64,000 nt of DNA from Phascolarctos cinereus. Taxonomy: Eukaryota; Chordata; Mammalia; Diprotodontia; Phascolarctidae. Position 1 is the stretch's first letter. Each line of letters opens with the position of its first letter. The notes beneath the pieces were generated by a model that saw only the letters and a program-made list of their open reading frames with translations, was not told the origin of the DNA and made no database searches. Shown here piece after piece: positions 10,864-21,994 of the stretch. A program made the translations under genes and the position numbers. The stretch is taken from NCBI RefSeq assembly GCF_002099425.1, contig NW_018343987.1:16865501-16929500 (forward strand). Direction: 5' to 3'.

Positions 10864-11339
10864 TACTGAATTAGAAAAGGAGTTTCAACTGTTTGTGACC
10901 CTTTGGTAGTTCTAGCATCAATTTATTTGTCTAATGCATTAGTGAAGATTTCCCTATATACCTTGGTCCAAACCATGTGATTTAATCACTGTATCCTCAG
11001 TCTTGTATTAGTGGGAGAGGGGGAGGAGGGATCAGGAAAGCAGATGTTGTACTCTGTTTCATTGCTAGATGAGAGTCCTGGATCCAGTGGCAGGCCTGCC
11101 TGAGTTATCAATTGTTTCAACATTTGATACCAAGGCCTGGTTTCCTTGGTCCTGTCACATACCTTGACAGTTTCAACTTTGGACAACCTAAGCATGACCT
11201 GCTATTTTCTAACCATCTTTTACTTTCTTTTGCAGTCTTATATAAAACTCATATGTAGATTAGGAAGGGGAAGTTTTCATTTTGGTTTACATGATTTATT
11301 TTATTTAGGGATAAGAAATGAAAATGTTTCTATGACTTT

Positions 11340-11545
11340 GTTGGGATAGGGAACTCCCAGATGAGGAAATCTATCGATGAGGTGAGCACCTTCTCTTGTG
11401 TTCTTTCTCTCAGAGTATTTGTTGCCTAGAATATTGAGAAGGTAAGTGACTGGCCTAGGGTCATACAGCCAGTGTGTCAGAGGCAAGACTTGAACCTGGT
11501 CTTATTGGCTTTGAAGCTAGCTGTCCATCTACTATACCATACCTT
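11340..11545 (-). mobile_element. Mar1-type CORE-SINE, antisense, nearly full length
   Basis: The reversed Mar1 3' half is followed by its head. In order: 'tagggaactcccagatgagg', 'ggtgagcaccttctcttgtg', 'tgacttggcctaggg'-like block, 'acttgaacctggtcttat', 'ctactataccat'. Confidence 0.75.
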
Positions 11546-11582
11546 CCTTCTTTTTAGTTCTTTTGTTGTCATGATTTGGTTT

Positions 11583-11760
11583 TGTTTTTGGATCAGAGCT
11601 ATGATTTCATTGGTATAGTGAACTCCTCTTGTAACTACCTCCTCTATCAATAAAAGTTGCTATCTATTCTGCAAGTTATCATCTTAGAGAATTGCCTGGG
11701 ACACTGAAAAGTTAAGTGACTAGCCTGTGGTCAAATACCTGGTATTATCAGATAAAGGTC
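11583..11760 (-). mobile_element. Mar1-type SINE, antisense, partial
   Basis: 'gctatgatttcattggtata', 'gaactcctcttgtaactacc', 'atcttagagaattgcctggg' and 'ttaagtgactagcctgtggt' repeat the Mar1 3' half. The tRNA head is missing. Confidence 0.7.
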
Positions 11761-11944
11761 TCAAATATCTTCATAATATCATTGCTTCCTTTTATTTCAT
11801 TCTCCGAAGAAACAGGAGCTCATGCAAACTCCTGCACCAAACCAAAGCTCTTTTCCTCAGGGTCATTGATAGATGATAAAGTCTCTATCAATGTACACCA
11901 TAATAAATCATCCATTAGGATACGCTGTTGTTTCTTTCTCCTGT

Positions 11945-12060
11945 TAAAAGGTAATCTCTTTCAGGGCAGGAATTGTTCATGCTATTTCTTTGTATCCCAA
12001 GTGCTGGGCACAGTGTCTGGCACACAGTGAGCACTTAATTGATGGTTTTTGGTTGACTGA
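11945..12060 (+). mobile_element. L2 LINE 3' end
   Basis: 'tctttcagggcaggaattgt', 'tttgtatcccaagtgctggg' and 'agtgagcacttaattgatgg' are the L2 terminus. Confidence 0.8.
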
Positions 12061-12164
12061 TTGCGGATAAATTCCACAGCTTCTCATGTCCTTGAGTGCA
12101 AGAGGAAATCTCTCTCCATCTTAGTTTCGGCATTTCCTGTTACTTTCAAATTGGTCTATTGGAT

Positions 12165-12446
12165 TCCAGAGTCACTGCCTCTTAATTTTGATGACTTCCT
12201 TCAAGATTCAGCTCAGATCTCATCTTTTGCAAGAGGCCTTTCCTGGTACCCCCAACTGCTAGTACCTTTCTCTCTCAGCTTACCTTCTATTTACTCTGTA
12301 TAGGCATACATTTACTTAGTTATTTACGTGTTATCTCTCTTCCCGCCTTTAGAATGTAAGGTCCTGAAGGGCAGAGACTGTTGGTTTTTGTTTTGGCCTG
12401 GCACATAGTAAGAACTTAATAAATGCTTATTGACTGACTGACTGCC
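12165..12446 (+). mobile_element. L2 LINE 3' end with (GACT)n tail
   Basis: 'ttcaagattcagctcagatc', 'agaggcctttcctggtaccc', 'agaatgtaaggtcctgaagg', 'agtaagaacttaataaatgc' and a short (TGAC)n repeat end. Better preserved than most L2 copies here. Confidence 0.85.
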
Positions 12447-12599
12447 CAGCCCAAATATCTTTACTCTGGTGTTCATGAACACATCAGTCTCCTCCTGGTC
12501 TAGTTTAACAGTAACATTGCTTTTATCAAGTAGACACCATTTCCCTGGTCATGCTTTGCCAGCATGGTGGTTCAGTACATAAGGGCCATCAGAATTGCT

Positions 12600-13300
12600 A
12601 TACTGAATCCAATCTAGCTTCTGTCAAAATTACAGTAGCTGTCTTTTGTGATGTTGTCCTAAAAGGTGCTATCTAAGCATCCTGACATTACTTGTTTAAT
12701 AATCCATTATCAATTCACCACCTGTAAATGTATCTCAAACCTTCTTGAAATAATAAATAGTTTTGGTATGTTTTTCCTGCTAGAGTTAACAAGGTCTAGA
12801 AATTTACCAACCCCAATGGCAAATTAGTAATTCCTTTTATTTATCCTAAATTCCCTTTTAATGATAAAAGAATGCCTTCTCATCCTACTATTCTGATATT
12901 TAATGACCAGATCCAGGATCATTCTAGCTGTCCCTTCATGATATTCAGGGTGGCAGATTTAGAGCTAGAAGGCATCTGAGATGCCAGCAAGTCTACTCCT
13001 GCCCTCCATTTTGCAGATGAGAAAACTGAGGCACAGCAAGAATACGTGACTTGCTCAGAGTGACGCAACTAGTCAGTTTCTGAGATGGGATTTGAACCCA
13101 GGCCTTCCTGATTCCAATTTCAGTTCCCTATCCATTATGCCAGTCTGCCTTTTTATCTCAGGCTTCATCTTTCTAAACAGAAGCCTCCTAATTTAAAAAA
13201 TCTACCTTTGTATAGGGTCCCTTTTATCCCCTTGCTAATTCTGGTAACTATTTCTGAACCGCTTCTGGCTTCATAATGTTTTTCTTGAGATGAGTAATCA
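12600..13300 (-). mobile_element. Probable CR1/L3-type LINE, antisense, split by MIR
   Basis: Flanks of the MIR (about 12690-12945 and 13160-13300) carry the CR1-like reversed order ('ttatcctaaattccctttta', 'ttctagctgtcccttcatg', 'ttctgaaccgcttctggctt'). Resemblance is weak. Confidence 0.35.
12952..13155 (-). mobile_element. MIR/THER1-type SINE, antisense
   Basis: 'tttagagctagaaggcatct', 'ttttgcagatgagaaaactg', 'tttgaacccaggccttcctg' and 'ttccctatccattatgccag', in reversed MIR order. Confidence 0.85.
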
Positions 13301-13384
13301 GGTCTTCATGGGTAGGTGGGCATCTGGACTAACATGAAACAAGATAAAACCCTGAACTTTCCCCTTCCTCAAGATTCCTTATGT

Positions 13385-13600
13385 GTAATTGATGATAGAA
13401 GGTCATCAATGAGCAAGAGTAACTCACTGTAGCAGAGAAAAAACTTCCTACAAATTGGAGCCATTCTTAAATGGAATGGGCTACCTCAGGAAGTAGTGAG
13501 TTTACTGTCATTGAAGATCTTCAGGCAGAAGCTTATCAGAGATGGTGTGATAAGATTCTTACTTAAGGTGGGAAGAGGACTAAACGGACTAATGGATGCT
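13385..13600 (+). mobile_element. CR1/L3-type LINE 3' end
   Basis: 'tcttaaatggaatgggctac', 'ctcaggaagtagtgagttta' and 'gaagatcttcaggcagaagc' match the conserved CR1 3' region (aatgggctgcct...gaggtcttcaagcag). Sense orientation. Confidence 0.75.
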
Positions 13601-13977
13601 ATAGGTCTAAGAATTAGAGGCCTAGAAATCTTAGCTACCTCAAGGACTCTGATCAGACTATAGCGTCTCCCCTTAGCCCACATTTTTCTAATGTTTATTA
13701 GTTTTCTCTTTTTATCCAGAATGCAATTTCCTTTTCACTCATTACCTCTACCCTATTGACCATTTATTTCCCCCAGTCTTTGATTACATTGCTTATTGAA
13801 GAACTAGAGGGCAAGGGGGTGAATTGCTTGGGAAGTATCTCAGTGACATTCGGAGCTACCAGATCAAGAGATCATACTTCCAGAGAAATCCTGTTAAGAG
13901 GATCTGTGTATGCCTCAGTTCCCTCAACACTATCTTGGATGACTTTCCTACTTGGTGGGCTCCAAGAGGCTCAGGGA

Positions 13978-14215
13978 GAAGCATCATAGAGTAATGGAGA
14001 GACTGTTGGGACCTGGAATATGAAAGACCTGAATTCAAATCCTACTAGAGCCACTTACTAGTTGTGCAACCATGACAAATCACTTAAGAGGCTCAGTTTC
14101 CTCTTAAATGAGAATTATAAAAGTGTCTGTCTCCCAAGTTTATAAGGATTGAGTGAGGTAATTTATATAAAACACCTTATAAACCTTAAAACGCCATATA
14201 AATGTGTGTTATACT
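13978..14215 (+). mobile_element. MIR SINE
   Basis: 'catcatagagtaatggagag', 'gacctgaattcaaatcctac', 'gccacttactagttgtgcaa', 'ttataaggattgagtgaggt' and 'aaacgccatataaatgtgtg' keep the whole MIR order. Confidence 0.8.
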
Positions 14216-15435
14216 TGATGAATTCCTAGGGAGTTCACATCAGAGAAATGGACTGACCGAAGTCAGGGCCTTCGTATCTGGCTTTCTCCCCTGAGGAGCA
14301 GCTGTAATTCCTGGTAGCACTTGTGGTATTGGGGACCTCATCCCTTGAAGTGCACCAGTCCAGGGGCTACCCTGGGCCTCCTCTCGGACACAGTTACCAA
14401 ACATGTTTTTCATCTTCTTTAATCTTCTCCCCTTCTCACATTTCTCAGGTCACAGCTGCATTGTTATCTGATGGGCGGGCTGCCAGCCTTCTGAAGCCTG
14501 ACAGTTACAAAGGATGGATTAGCTGACAAAGAATATTTATTTTTTAAAAATCCTTTTTCTTTATCTGTTGTTTTATGTCGTGTAAGGTGTATATTGCTTT
14601 GGTTTGATAATGGTGGCCTTTTCAGAGCGGTGATCAGAGTTGTGATATCAGTGCTATTGAAACAGTGACAATTATTTGAACAATTAGACCAGTAGATTTT
14701 CTTCTGATGGATCTGATGGTATTTTGCCCACTTCATCTCACAGCCACAGAGAGGTCTAGGATGTTGCTACCTTTCTCCAGAAATCTGAAGTAATGTGGTC
14801 CCTTTCAGCAGGTGTCCTGGGCTAGAGGACAGTGGAGGATTGACTGTTAGATAATGGATAACTTGTTAGCTCAGGGTGGTTGTGTTTTGCATAATGGCAC
14901 TGAGAGATCAGGCAGTGCTCCTCACATAGACGGAAGAGATGAGCAGTTCACTGCCCTTCCTTCATTATGGAGAATCACTTCCACTGGAGATGCTTTTCAG
15001 TACAGATGGGGAGGGTGCCTTCTTTGTGAAGCTGAGATTCTTTATCTATTTCATGGGCCTCTGGAGTGTATCTCTGATGCGATTGCCAGTATGAGGTTTC
15101 TGAGGATTGTCGCAAACCCCAGTGACAAACTTTACTCATTCCCATTGTCTGTTGTGGGCACATGCATTTTGGGTAAACTCTGAGGAGGAGCCAACTTTCT
15201 AACCCAAGCTGTGAGACTGGCTTCCTTGGGCCTGTTTCTGGGACAGCTCCAGCCTGCAGGATGTAGGGTCCCTCTGAGAGTAGTGGAAGGAGCAAGGTTG
15301 ATTGAAAGGTACTGGCAAGGAAGTGACTTTTAAGTGGGCACACTTGGCATCCACGATCAGCGCAGTTTCCACTTTGGGCTTCCTTAAACTTGGGAAATGA
15401 GTGGTATTTTCTTCACTAATTGGAGGGACAGACAA
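14216..15435. other. Unique sequence
   Basis: No recognisable repeat. Overlapping open frames on both strands (plus 14854-15183, minus 14975-15343) of about 110-120 codons have no family resemblance and compete in opposite strands, so I do not call a gene. Confidence 0.45.
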
Positions 15436-15600
15436 TCAATATGGCATAATAGATAGAGGGATGGTCAAGAAGATGTGAACTCAGTTCATGCTCCTGACAC
15501 ATACTGTCTATGTGACCATAGGCAAGTCACTTCTTAGTATCCTAGGCAAATCTCTTTGACTATTAAGTTACAAAGAAGTTGCTGGAAAAAAAATTTGGAC
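15436..15600 (+). mobile_element. Mar1-type SINE, 3' truncated
   Basis: 'atatggcataatagatagag', 'gtgaactcagttcatgctcc', 'tatgtgaccataggcaagtc', 'gtatcctaggcaaatctctt', 'aagttacaaagaagttgctg'. It ends before the Mar1 terminal block. Confidence 0.75.
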
Positions 15601-15609
15601 CTTCTCTTT

Positions 15610-16344
15610 CAAAAAAAAAAAAGCTAGAGGAGAAAACTGAAGTGAAACAGTAATTCACTTTCTGGAGGGCCCAAAAAATTGGTGTCAGAACAGAAGCCTG
15701 AATTCACAACTCCAGTCTCTAATGGTTTGTCTTACTTAGTTCTACTCTACATGTCACTTGATTATCTGTGGAACTGTCTGCTGGGTCAGAAGATAGAGCT
15801 TTCAGAGGATTCACTGCTTCTAAAGAACTCTCAAAAGACACAGGGTGAAAAAAAGGCAAGTATTGGTCTCTGAGATGTTGCTAAGGCACCAGCTCTACAT
15901 GATTCCTTTTATAACCTTTCCTTCAAATTATCCTAACTGTATAGGACATTGAATTAGGAAGGCTTTAGGTTTGCCCTTCTTCAGGATCTCCTGCCTGGGG
16001 AACAGTGAGACAATGAACAATGACTTCCACTCTGCCTGCCCCACCTCCCAAGACCCAGATAGGCCATCTTTTGCCCTCTGATGGGCGTTGGTGGTCTGGT
16101 AAATCTTTTACCCTTATCTGTAGCATTGGCATATTAATAGCCATGTTACCTTATTTATTTAATAGCCATGTTTTTAATGGTGGTGAATGGCTATTGATCT
16201 AACTAGCATTCATTTATGCTACAGTAGTTTAACTCCCCCAAGTGTGAATAAATTAGCATTTGTAGTTCTTACAGGCAAAAATTGCATAAAGGTAGCTCAC
16301 ATCTTTGAAGAAACTAGTTGTAGTAGCTCAGAAGGCCCTTCTTT
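15610..16344. other. Unique sequence
   Basis: No repeat or gene recognised. A direct repeat of 'taatagccatgtt' at 16136-16173 is the only notable local feature. Confidence 0.45.
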
Positions 16345-16475
16345 CTGTTTTTGAATAAGTTGCTTAATCCCTATGTACCTTAGTTTTCTTATCTGTCAAA
16401 TGGAAATAAAAGATCTCTATTACAGGGTTGGACTATGTGTTCTCCAATGACAGCTAAAATGATCTAGGGTTCTTT
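16345..16475 (+). mobile_element. MIR/THER1-type SINE, 5' truncated
   Basis: 'agttgcttaatccctatgta', 'ttcttatctgtcaaatggaa', 'gggttggactatgtgttctc' and 'tgacagctaaaatgatctag' follow the THER1 order. Confidence 0.7.
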
Positions 16476-16624
16476 TTAGGGTCCGAAAAAGCAAAGAATA
16501 TGGACCCACTTTGAACAGCACAGATTACTGTTATAAAAATGTTAGGCATTATTATTACTGGTATTTCCAAGTGACTTGGTGGCACTGGAGTCTAGGCTAT
16601 CCTGATAGCATTGGAGAATAATTT

Positions 16625-16808
16625 ATCTTAGGCTTATAGAGAGGTAGAAGGAGTTTGAGAGGTCATATAGTCCAGCCCCCTTATTTTATAGATGAAGCCC
16701 AAGGAGGTGAGGTGACCAACCCAAAGTCAGAGAGGTAGCAAGTGGCATAGCTGGTATTTGAACCTACATCCTTTGAATCCAGAACCAACATCCTTTCCAT
16801 TGTACCAG
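16625..16808 (-). mobile_element. MIR/THER1-type SINE, antisense
   Basis: 'aaggagtttgagaggtcata', 'ttttatagatgaagcccaag', 'tggtatttgaacctacatcc' and 'ttccattgtaccag', in reversed order. Confidence 0.8.
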
Positions 16809-16809
16809 A

Positions 16810-17597
16810 AGTCTCTGAGCACAATTAGCCCTCTCTTTAGGTCACCTTCAGGTCAGTGGTGGATTTCTAACCAAAATCACCAGACACTCAAAGGATGGTC
16901 AGCTTGATGGGAGTCTGGGGCATGTCTAATCAGTCTGGTTCATGTCGGGAATTTTTATTGTCCTTTCAAGTTGGGGTTTTCAGCTTTGTTTGGGGGAAAC
17001 TATGGCACCAGTACATAGCCTTCTGTCCTCTGCAAGATCTACTTGATAAAACTGCCCTTGGTGATGGGGAGAATTTTCTGTTTCTAATTTTACAGAACAG
17101 TGACTTATCAGAGAGGGACATCTGAAGGCACTGGCTTCAGGAGCTTGGTCCTCACTGAGCCTGTCATCTTGGCAAGTGTCAGCAGGGGGAGTTCTGCTGC
17201 TGCAGTTCTACTCTTAAGATCTCAATACCAGGGGTCCAGGGGAAGAAGGGGCAGGCCCTAAACACTGACCACCATTCACTTCCTACATAACCCCTTCGGT
17301 GGGGTAGAGAAGTAGCCAGATCCAAGCCAACTAGGGAAGATAGGCAGAGGTATGAGTCCCAAGTGCACCAAACTCTGCTTTTAAAAGATGCGAGCCTGAG
17401 TCCTTGACTCAGGGAACTCAGATGCCACTAAAATTAAGGCTGCTCCAGTGTCCTTAGAAGCAGGGATGGTGTGACTTGTTTCAGCAGCTCCAACTGGGGT
17501 TGGGGAAAAAGGTGGTACCGGGTACCATGGCCTGGACAATGAGAAGAGAAAGGAGCACCCATTGGGGTTATCAACTCCAGTTTACTCCATGAATAGC
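16810..17597. other. Unique sequence
   Basis: Nothing recognised; short open frames only. Confidence 0.45.
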
Positions 17598-17678
17598 ATT
17601 TCTTTCTGTCTGTCTCTGTCTCCCTCTCTCTCTCTGTCTCTGTCTGTCTTTCTGTGTCTCTGTGTCTCTGTCTCTCAG
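17598..17678. repeat. (TCTG/TC)n pyrimidine-rich simple repeat
   Basis: An 80-bp tract of TCTG, TCTC and TGTCTC units, imperfect. Confidence 0.9.
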
Positions 17679-18229
17679 AAAAGGGAGGCTATTCTAGCTT
17701 GAACAAAGTTCCATTGGGATAGGGCTGGGGGTGGGGTAGAGCTTTGTGAACTTTGAGGGTCCTTAGGGGTGACTGGTATTGTTGAACTTGTGCTCTACTT
17801 TGCTCAAGTTCATGTGGAACTTGACAGAGGTGGGGGAGGGGAGGGAGGGAAGGCGCTAAAGGTAAATGATCAAGGAAGATTGGCTGAAGATTGGATACAA
17901 AATTGCAAACCTTGCCAGTGGGCTTAAGCTAGAAATGTGGACATTGGGTGGAGTACACCCAGGAGTGTGCTGGTAAATGTTTAACAACTGGCTATCAGGG
18001 GTGGGGATGGGGGTGGGGAAAGGAGGATGGGGGGAAAGAGGATATGCCCAAGACACACTTTAAAGCTTAATCTACATTATTAACATTTTAAGTCTGGACA
18101 ATCAGCAAAACAATAGACCAAGTCCAGATTTATAGCATTTACTGGTTTCCAAGGTGGTAAATACTCATACTTCTTACACTTTCCCCCCTTCCCCCAGAAT
18201 CCAGTGACACTGACCTCCTTGCTGTTTCT
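17679..18229. other. Unique sequence, G-rich patches
   Basis: G-rich stretches at 17720-17735, 17830-17850 and 17998-18035 ('gggggtgggg'-type runs), no gene or repeat recognised. Confidence 0.45.
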
Positions 18230-18399
18230 GGAACAAGTCACTTCACTCGTCCCCTAAGCCTGGAATTCTTGTCCTACTCACCACTTTCCTTTGGCTTTCC
18301 GGGCTTCCTTTAAGTCCTAGTTAAAATACCACCTCCTATGGGAAGCCTTTCCTAATCCTTCTTAATTCTATTATTTTCCTTTTGTTGCTTATCTATAAT

Positions 18400-18482
<83 letters not shown>

Positions 18483-18620
18483 TGGACATAGCTATTCACA
18501 TATTGTCTCCCCCATTTAATAGTGAACTCCTTGAGATCAGGGACAGTCTTTTATTCCAGAGCCTAGCACAATGCCAGGCACAGAGAGACACTCAATAAGT
18601 GTTTATTGACTGACTGACAC
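18230..18620 (+). mobile_element. L2 LINE 3' end split by a microsatellite
   Basis: 18230-18400 ('aatcctt' block after 'gggaagcctttcctaatcct') and 18480-18620 ('agtgaactccttgagatcag', 'agagacactcaataagtgtt', 'tgactgactgac') are consecutive parts of one L2 terminus. The simple repeat expanded between them. Confidence 0.85.
18402..18479. repeat. (TG)n(TA)n compound microsatellite
   Basis: About 42 bp of TG directly followed by about 36 bp of TA, both perfect. Confidence 0.95.
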
Positions 18621-18749
18621 TGAAAATTTAACAACTGGCTCTAGCACATCCCTCAGTCTAGCCCACCAAGCAGGAAGCTGGTAACAAGAATCTGTTCTGA
18701 CAGAAGGCTAGCATGGAGGGAGGTCTTGGTGCTGAGGGCTCTTCTTGAG

Positions 18750-18872
18750 AAAATAGTGACCTCAAAGGAGATGAACAAACAGTTCTCAAAAGAAGCATTC
18801 CAAACTATTAACAACCATATGTAAGAATGCTCTAAATCATTAATAATGAGAAATGCAAATCAAAACAACCTT
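18750..18872 (+). mobile_element. L1 ORF2 3' fragment
   Basis: 'gatgaacaaacagttctcaa', 'atgctctaaatcattaataa' and 'gaaatgcaaatcaaaacaac' match the L1 segment at 28985-29090. Confidence 0.8.
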
Positions 18873-18960
18873 GAGGGCAAGGATGGTCTTTCTTTTTGCT
18901 TGTGTTTGTATTCCCAGTATTTAGCACAGTGCCTGTAGTAATTAATGGCTTAATAAATTC
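18873..18960 (+). mobile_element. L2 LINE 3' end
   Basis: 'ttgagggcaaggatggtctt', 'tatttagcacagtgcctgta', 'atggcttaataaattcc' resemble an L2 terminus, lodged between two L1 pieces of opposite orientation. Confidence 0.65.
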
Positions 18961-19740
18961 CAAATTACTTTCCAGACTGGTTGCCCTCATTCATCTGTCC
19001 ACCAACATGTACCAATGTGCTTGTTTTTCAGAAACCTCTCCAATAATTACCATTTTTCTTTTTTGGCCCCTTTGCTAATCTGTTGGGTATAAGGTGAATC
19101 TCAGAATTGCTTTAATTTACATTTTGCTAATAAGTAGTGATTCAGACTAATTTTTTTTCACATGGCTATAGATAGCCTGGGTTTCTTCCCTTGAGGACTG
19201 CTTGTTCATATCCTTATACCATTTATCAATTAGGGAATGCATTTTATTCTTATAAATCTGAATTAGTTCCTTATATATCTTAGAAATGAGACCTTTATGA
19301 GAGAAACTTGAATCAAAGATTCCTTTCTCCAGTTGTTTCCCCATCAATCTTAGCTTTGTTGGATTTGTTTGTGCAAGAACTTTTAAATTTTATATTAACA
19401 AAACTTCCATCTATTTTATCATCTTTATTTGGTTATCCCTTGTTTGGTCATGAACTTTTCTCTATTCATAGATCTGGTAGATATTTTTTCCCATGTTTTT
19501 CTAATTTGTTTGTGCCGTGACCTTTTATATCTTGGTCATGCGCTCTTCTTTTGTCTTATCCCAGCAGTTGGGGTCTTCGTGTTTATTGAATATTAGGACA
19601 CTTGATACTTTTACTTCTTCATGTTATATACCTAATCTGCTCCACTGACCGATCTCTATTTTCTAACCAGTACCAAATTGTTTTAAGAATGAATGCTTTT
19701 AGTTTGAGATCTGGAACTGAAGAAGATTGTATCTATAACC
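18961..19740 (-). mobile_element. L1 ORF2 fragment, antisense
   Basis: The reverse complement matches L1 sense sequence around 28700-29250 ('tttatgagagaaacttgaat', 'gtttgtgcaagaacttttaa', 'taccatttatcaattaggga'). It overlaps in L1 coordinates with the sense piece at 18750, so the two are separate insertions. Confidence 0.75.
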
Positions 19741-19774
19741 TCTCAGGATAGTGGTGCTCAGGATAAGGGATCAT

Positions 19775-20180
19775 AAGACCAATAGGTTTGGTGCTGTAAG
19801 GGGCTTCAGAGATCATCTTTTCTAGCCATCTTATTTTTACAGATGAGAAAACTGAGGCACAGAGAAAATAATAATAACTAGTATTTATATAGCTCTTTAA
19901 TGTTTGCGAAGCACTTTATATACATTATCTCATTTGATCCTTACAAAATGTCAGTGAGGTTAGGTGTTATAATTATACTCATTTTACTGGTAAGGAGACT
20001 AAGGTTAAGGGACTTGCCCAGGGACACACAGCTAAGTTAAGTGTCTGAAGCAGGATTTAAACTCTGGTCTTCTAAACTTCAAGTCCAGCATGCTATCCTG
20101 CTGCCTAAAGTCATACAGGTAGTATGTAGTAGACACAGGATTTGAATCCGGCTCCTTCAAATTTGTAGCACTACAATATC
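19775..20180 (-). mobile_element. MIR inserted in MIR/THER1, both antisense
   Basis: The outer copy runs 19775-19866 ('ggcttcagagatcatctttt', 'agatgagaaaactgaggcac') and resumes at 20109-20180 ('aaagtcatacaggtagtatg', 'gatttgaatccggctcc'). A whole inner MIR lies at 19867-20108 ('tatttatatagctctttaat' to 'agcatgctatcctgctgcct'). Confidence 0.8.
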
Positions 20181-20504
20181 GAGTTTGGCTCTGGTCAGAT
20201 TCTGGAGCAAAGGTTAAAAAAAGTCTAGAGATAATAAAGTGTGCAGGCCATTTTCTCTTTGATATAGATCCAAAATTAATTTGGTTCTACCAGAAGAGAA
20301 GGCCCTGGTCTGAGCCTCTACTCATCTCTATTGCATAAAATAACTTTGCCACCCTATGTCAACTTTATCCCCATGAAGATTCCATATTCTTTATGCTATT
20401 TGATATATGAGGAAGAGCTGTTAGCCCCATCCAGCCTGGACAGTAGTGGTTGTACGGGGTTAGTCAGGAGACTTGTGTTTGTGTCCTGACTCTAGCACTT
20501 CCTT

Positions 20505-20715
20505 GGTAAAGCAGAAAGATCACTGGTTTTTAAATCAGAGGACCTGGGTTCAAATCCCAGCTCTACTTTTGGTGAAACAGACTTTGGACAAGTCTACCCA
20601 ACTTTGGTAAGAAATGTTGTCTATTGCTCTCAATTTCCTCATCTGCAAAATGAAAAGGTGGGGACTAGAAAATCTCTAAGTTCCCTTCTTTATCTAAACC
20701 TATGATTCCAAGTTT
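20505..20715 (+). mobile_element. MIR/THER1-type SINE
   Basis: 'aagcagaaagatcactggtt', 'gggttcaaatcccagctcta', 'cctcatctgcaaaatgaaaa' and 'aaatctctaagttcccttct' in sense order. Confidence 0.85.
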
Positions 20716-21034
20716 CAGATGCCCCCAACTGGGAAGATATCCTCTGAAGTAGGATAAGCCCTAGGTTCTCCGCTTTTCCATGAACAGAACCCTTGACTTG
20801 GGCTGGAGAGGGAAAAGGGATCCTTGGGCAGTTGAGCCATTACCTTGCTACCTATCTGTCACTGTTATTTTGTGACTTTAAGGGAAATGGATGCTATATT
20901 TTTAATGTGTTCCCTGATTTTTATTTCTGGTGGAGGTGGGTGATTTATCAGCCTGTTTTTCTCTCCCCAAAGAAAGATTTTAGGGTTAGGTGAGACTTGC
21001 TGTCATCTATTGACTAGAAGACCTCAGAACTCTC
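20716..21034. other. Unique sequence
   Basis: No repeat or gene recognised. Confidence 0.45.
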
Positions 21035-21145
21035 TCTGTCAATCAATCAATCAACAAGCATTAAGTACCTACTAGTGCCTGGCACTGGGGATTCAAAGGC
21101 AAAAAAGAAACTGTCCACACCTTCAAGGAGCTTACATTCTGTGGA
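21035..21145 (-). mobile_element. L2 LINE 3' end, antisense
   Basis: (TCAA)n tail then 'caagcattaagtacctacta', 'gtgcctggcactggggattc' and 'aggagcttacattctgtgga': the reversed L2 terminus. Confidence 0.85.
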
Positions 21146-21236
21146 GGAAATAATGTGTATATATAAGTATCTGCAGAATATATACAAAATGATGTCCCTT
21201 CTTTGGATCTAGAGGTAGGCGAGGTATAGAGGTGGT

Positions 21237-21251
21237 GAAAGACTGAAATAG
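21237..21251. repeat. L1 target-site duplication, left
   Basis: gaaagactgaaatag, matching 29965-29980 (gaaagactgaaaatag) apart from one extra A. It marks the left edge of the whole L1 composite. Confidence 0.8.
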
Positions 21252-21994
21252 GCTTCTGGAAGCTAAGATGGTGGTAAAAAGTAAGTTGCTCTCACCTTCC
21301 CTTATTAGTCTCTGAAAGCCCAGGAAATAAACCCCAGGAAAAACCTGGAACAGCTGGACCAGCAGAAAGGTGGGGTGCAGCAATCTTATAGCCCAGGAAA
21401 CTTGGGGGATTAATGGGAAAGGCCCCTCTTGCTTTGGGGGAAGGGGAGCAGTACAGAACAAGAGGTATCCCAGCAAGCTAGAGGAAAGCCGCACTTCAGC
21501 ATACCAAGGGGAGAGCCTGAACCCCAGGGTAGTAGAGCAGTCAAGCACTAACACCAGGACCCCCAAGTGCCTCAGTAAAGGCGGGGGAACCAGTAAACAC
21601 CAGCTCAGAAAACCACCACATGTGCCAGTATTCTTCAGCAGCCAAGTCTCCCAGTATTTCAGCAAAAGTCTGGGAAGCACAACTCCACGAGGTAAAGCTC
21701 CAGGCTGAGAGACATCCTGCAGCAGTGAAACATCCCTGTGCAAGGCCCGGATGAGCAGGTGTCCTCTAGGGCCAAACTCCACACCCCTACCCCTAGAGCT
21801 CCAGTGTTGCTGATTCTAGCCCGACACCAGGTAAGCTGCCAGAACCCTACAGCCTCCAACTGCCAGCATCTGAGGCCCCAGCATACAAAGCCAGTGACCA
21901 GGCCCTGGGATCCCAGCACAAGAAGCTTGGGTCATGCTCCCTGCTCTCCAGCAGGAGAGCTCATTTTTTTTTTTAAAGTCAGGAAATAAACACC
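21252..21994 (+). promoter_or_regulatory. L1 5'UTR (internal promoter region)
   Basis: About 740 bp upstream of the ORF1 ATG, more GC-rich than the rest of the element. It opens with 'gcttctggaagctaagatgg', resembling the 'aagatggcgg' start common in mammalian L1. A strong splice-donor-like CAG|GTAAGC lies at 21828-21836. The minus strand carries a 216-codon open frame (21132-21782). Its promoter role is known for L1 as a class; here it is inferred from position. Confidence 0.75.

Noticed and set aside
14854-15435. 109-codon plus and 122-codon minus open frames
   Set aside because: Mutually antisense, no domain, no splice or start context that favours either.
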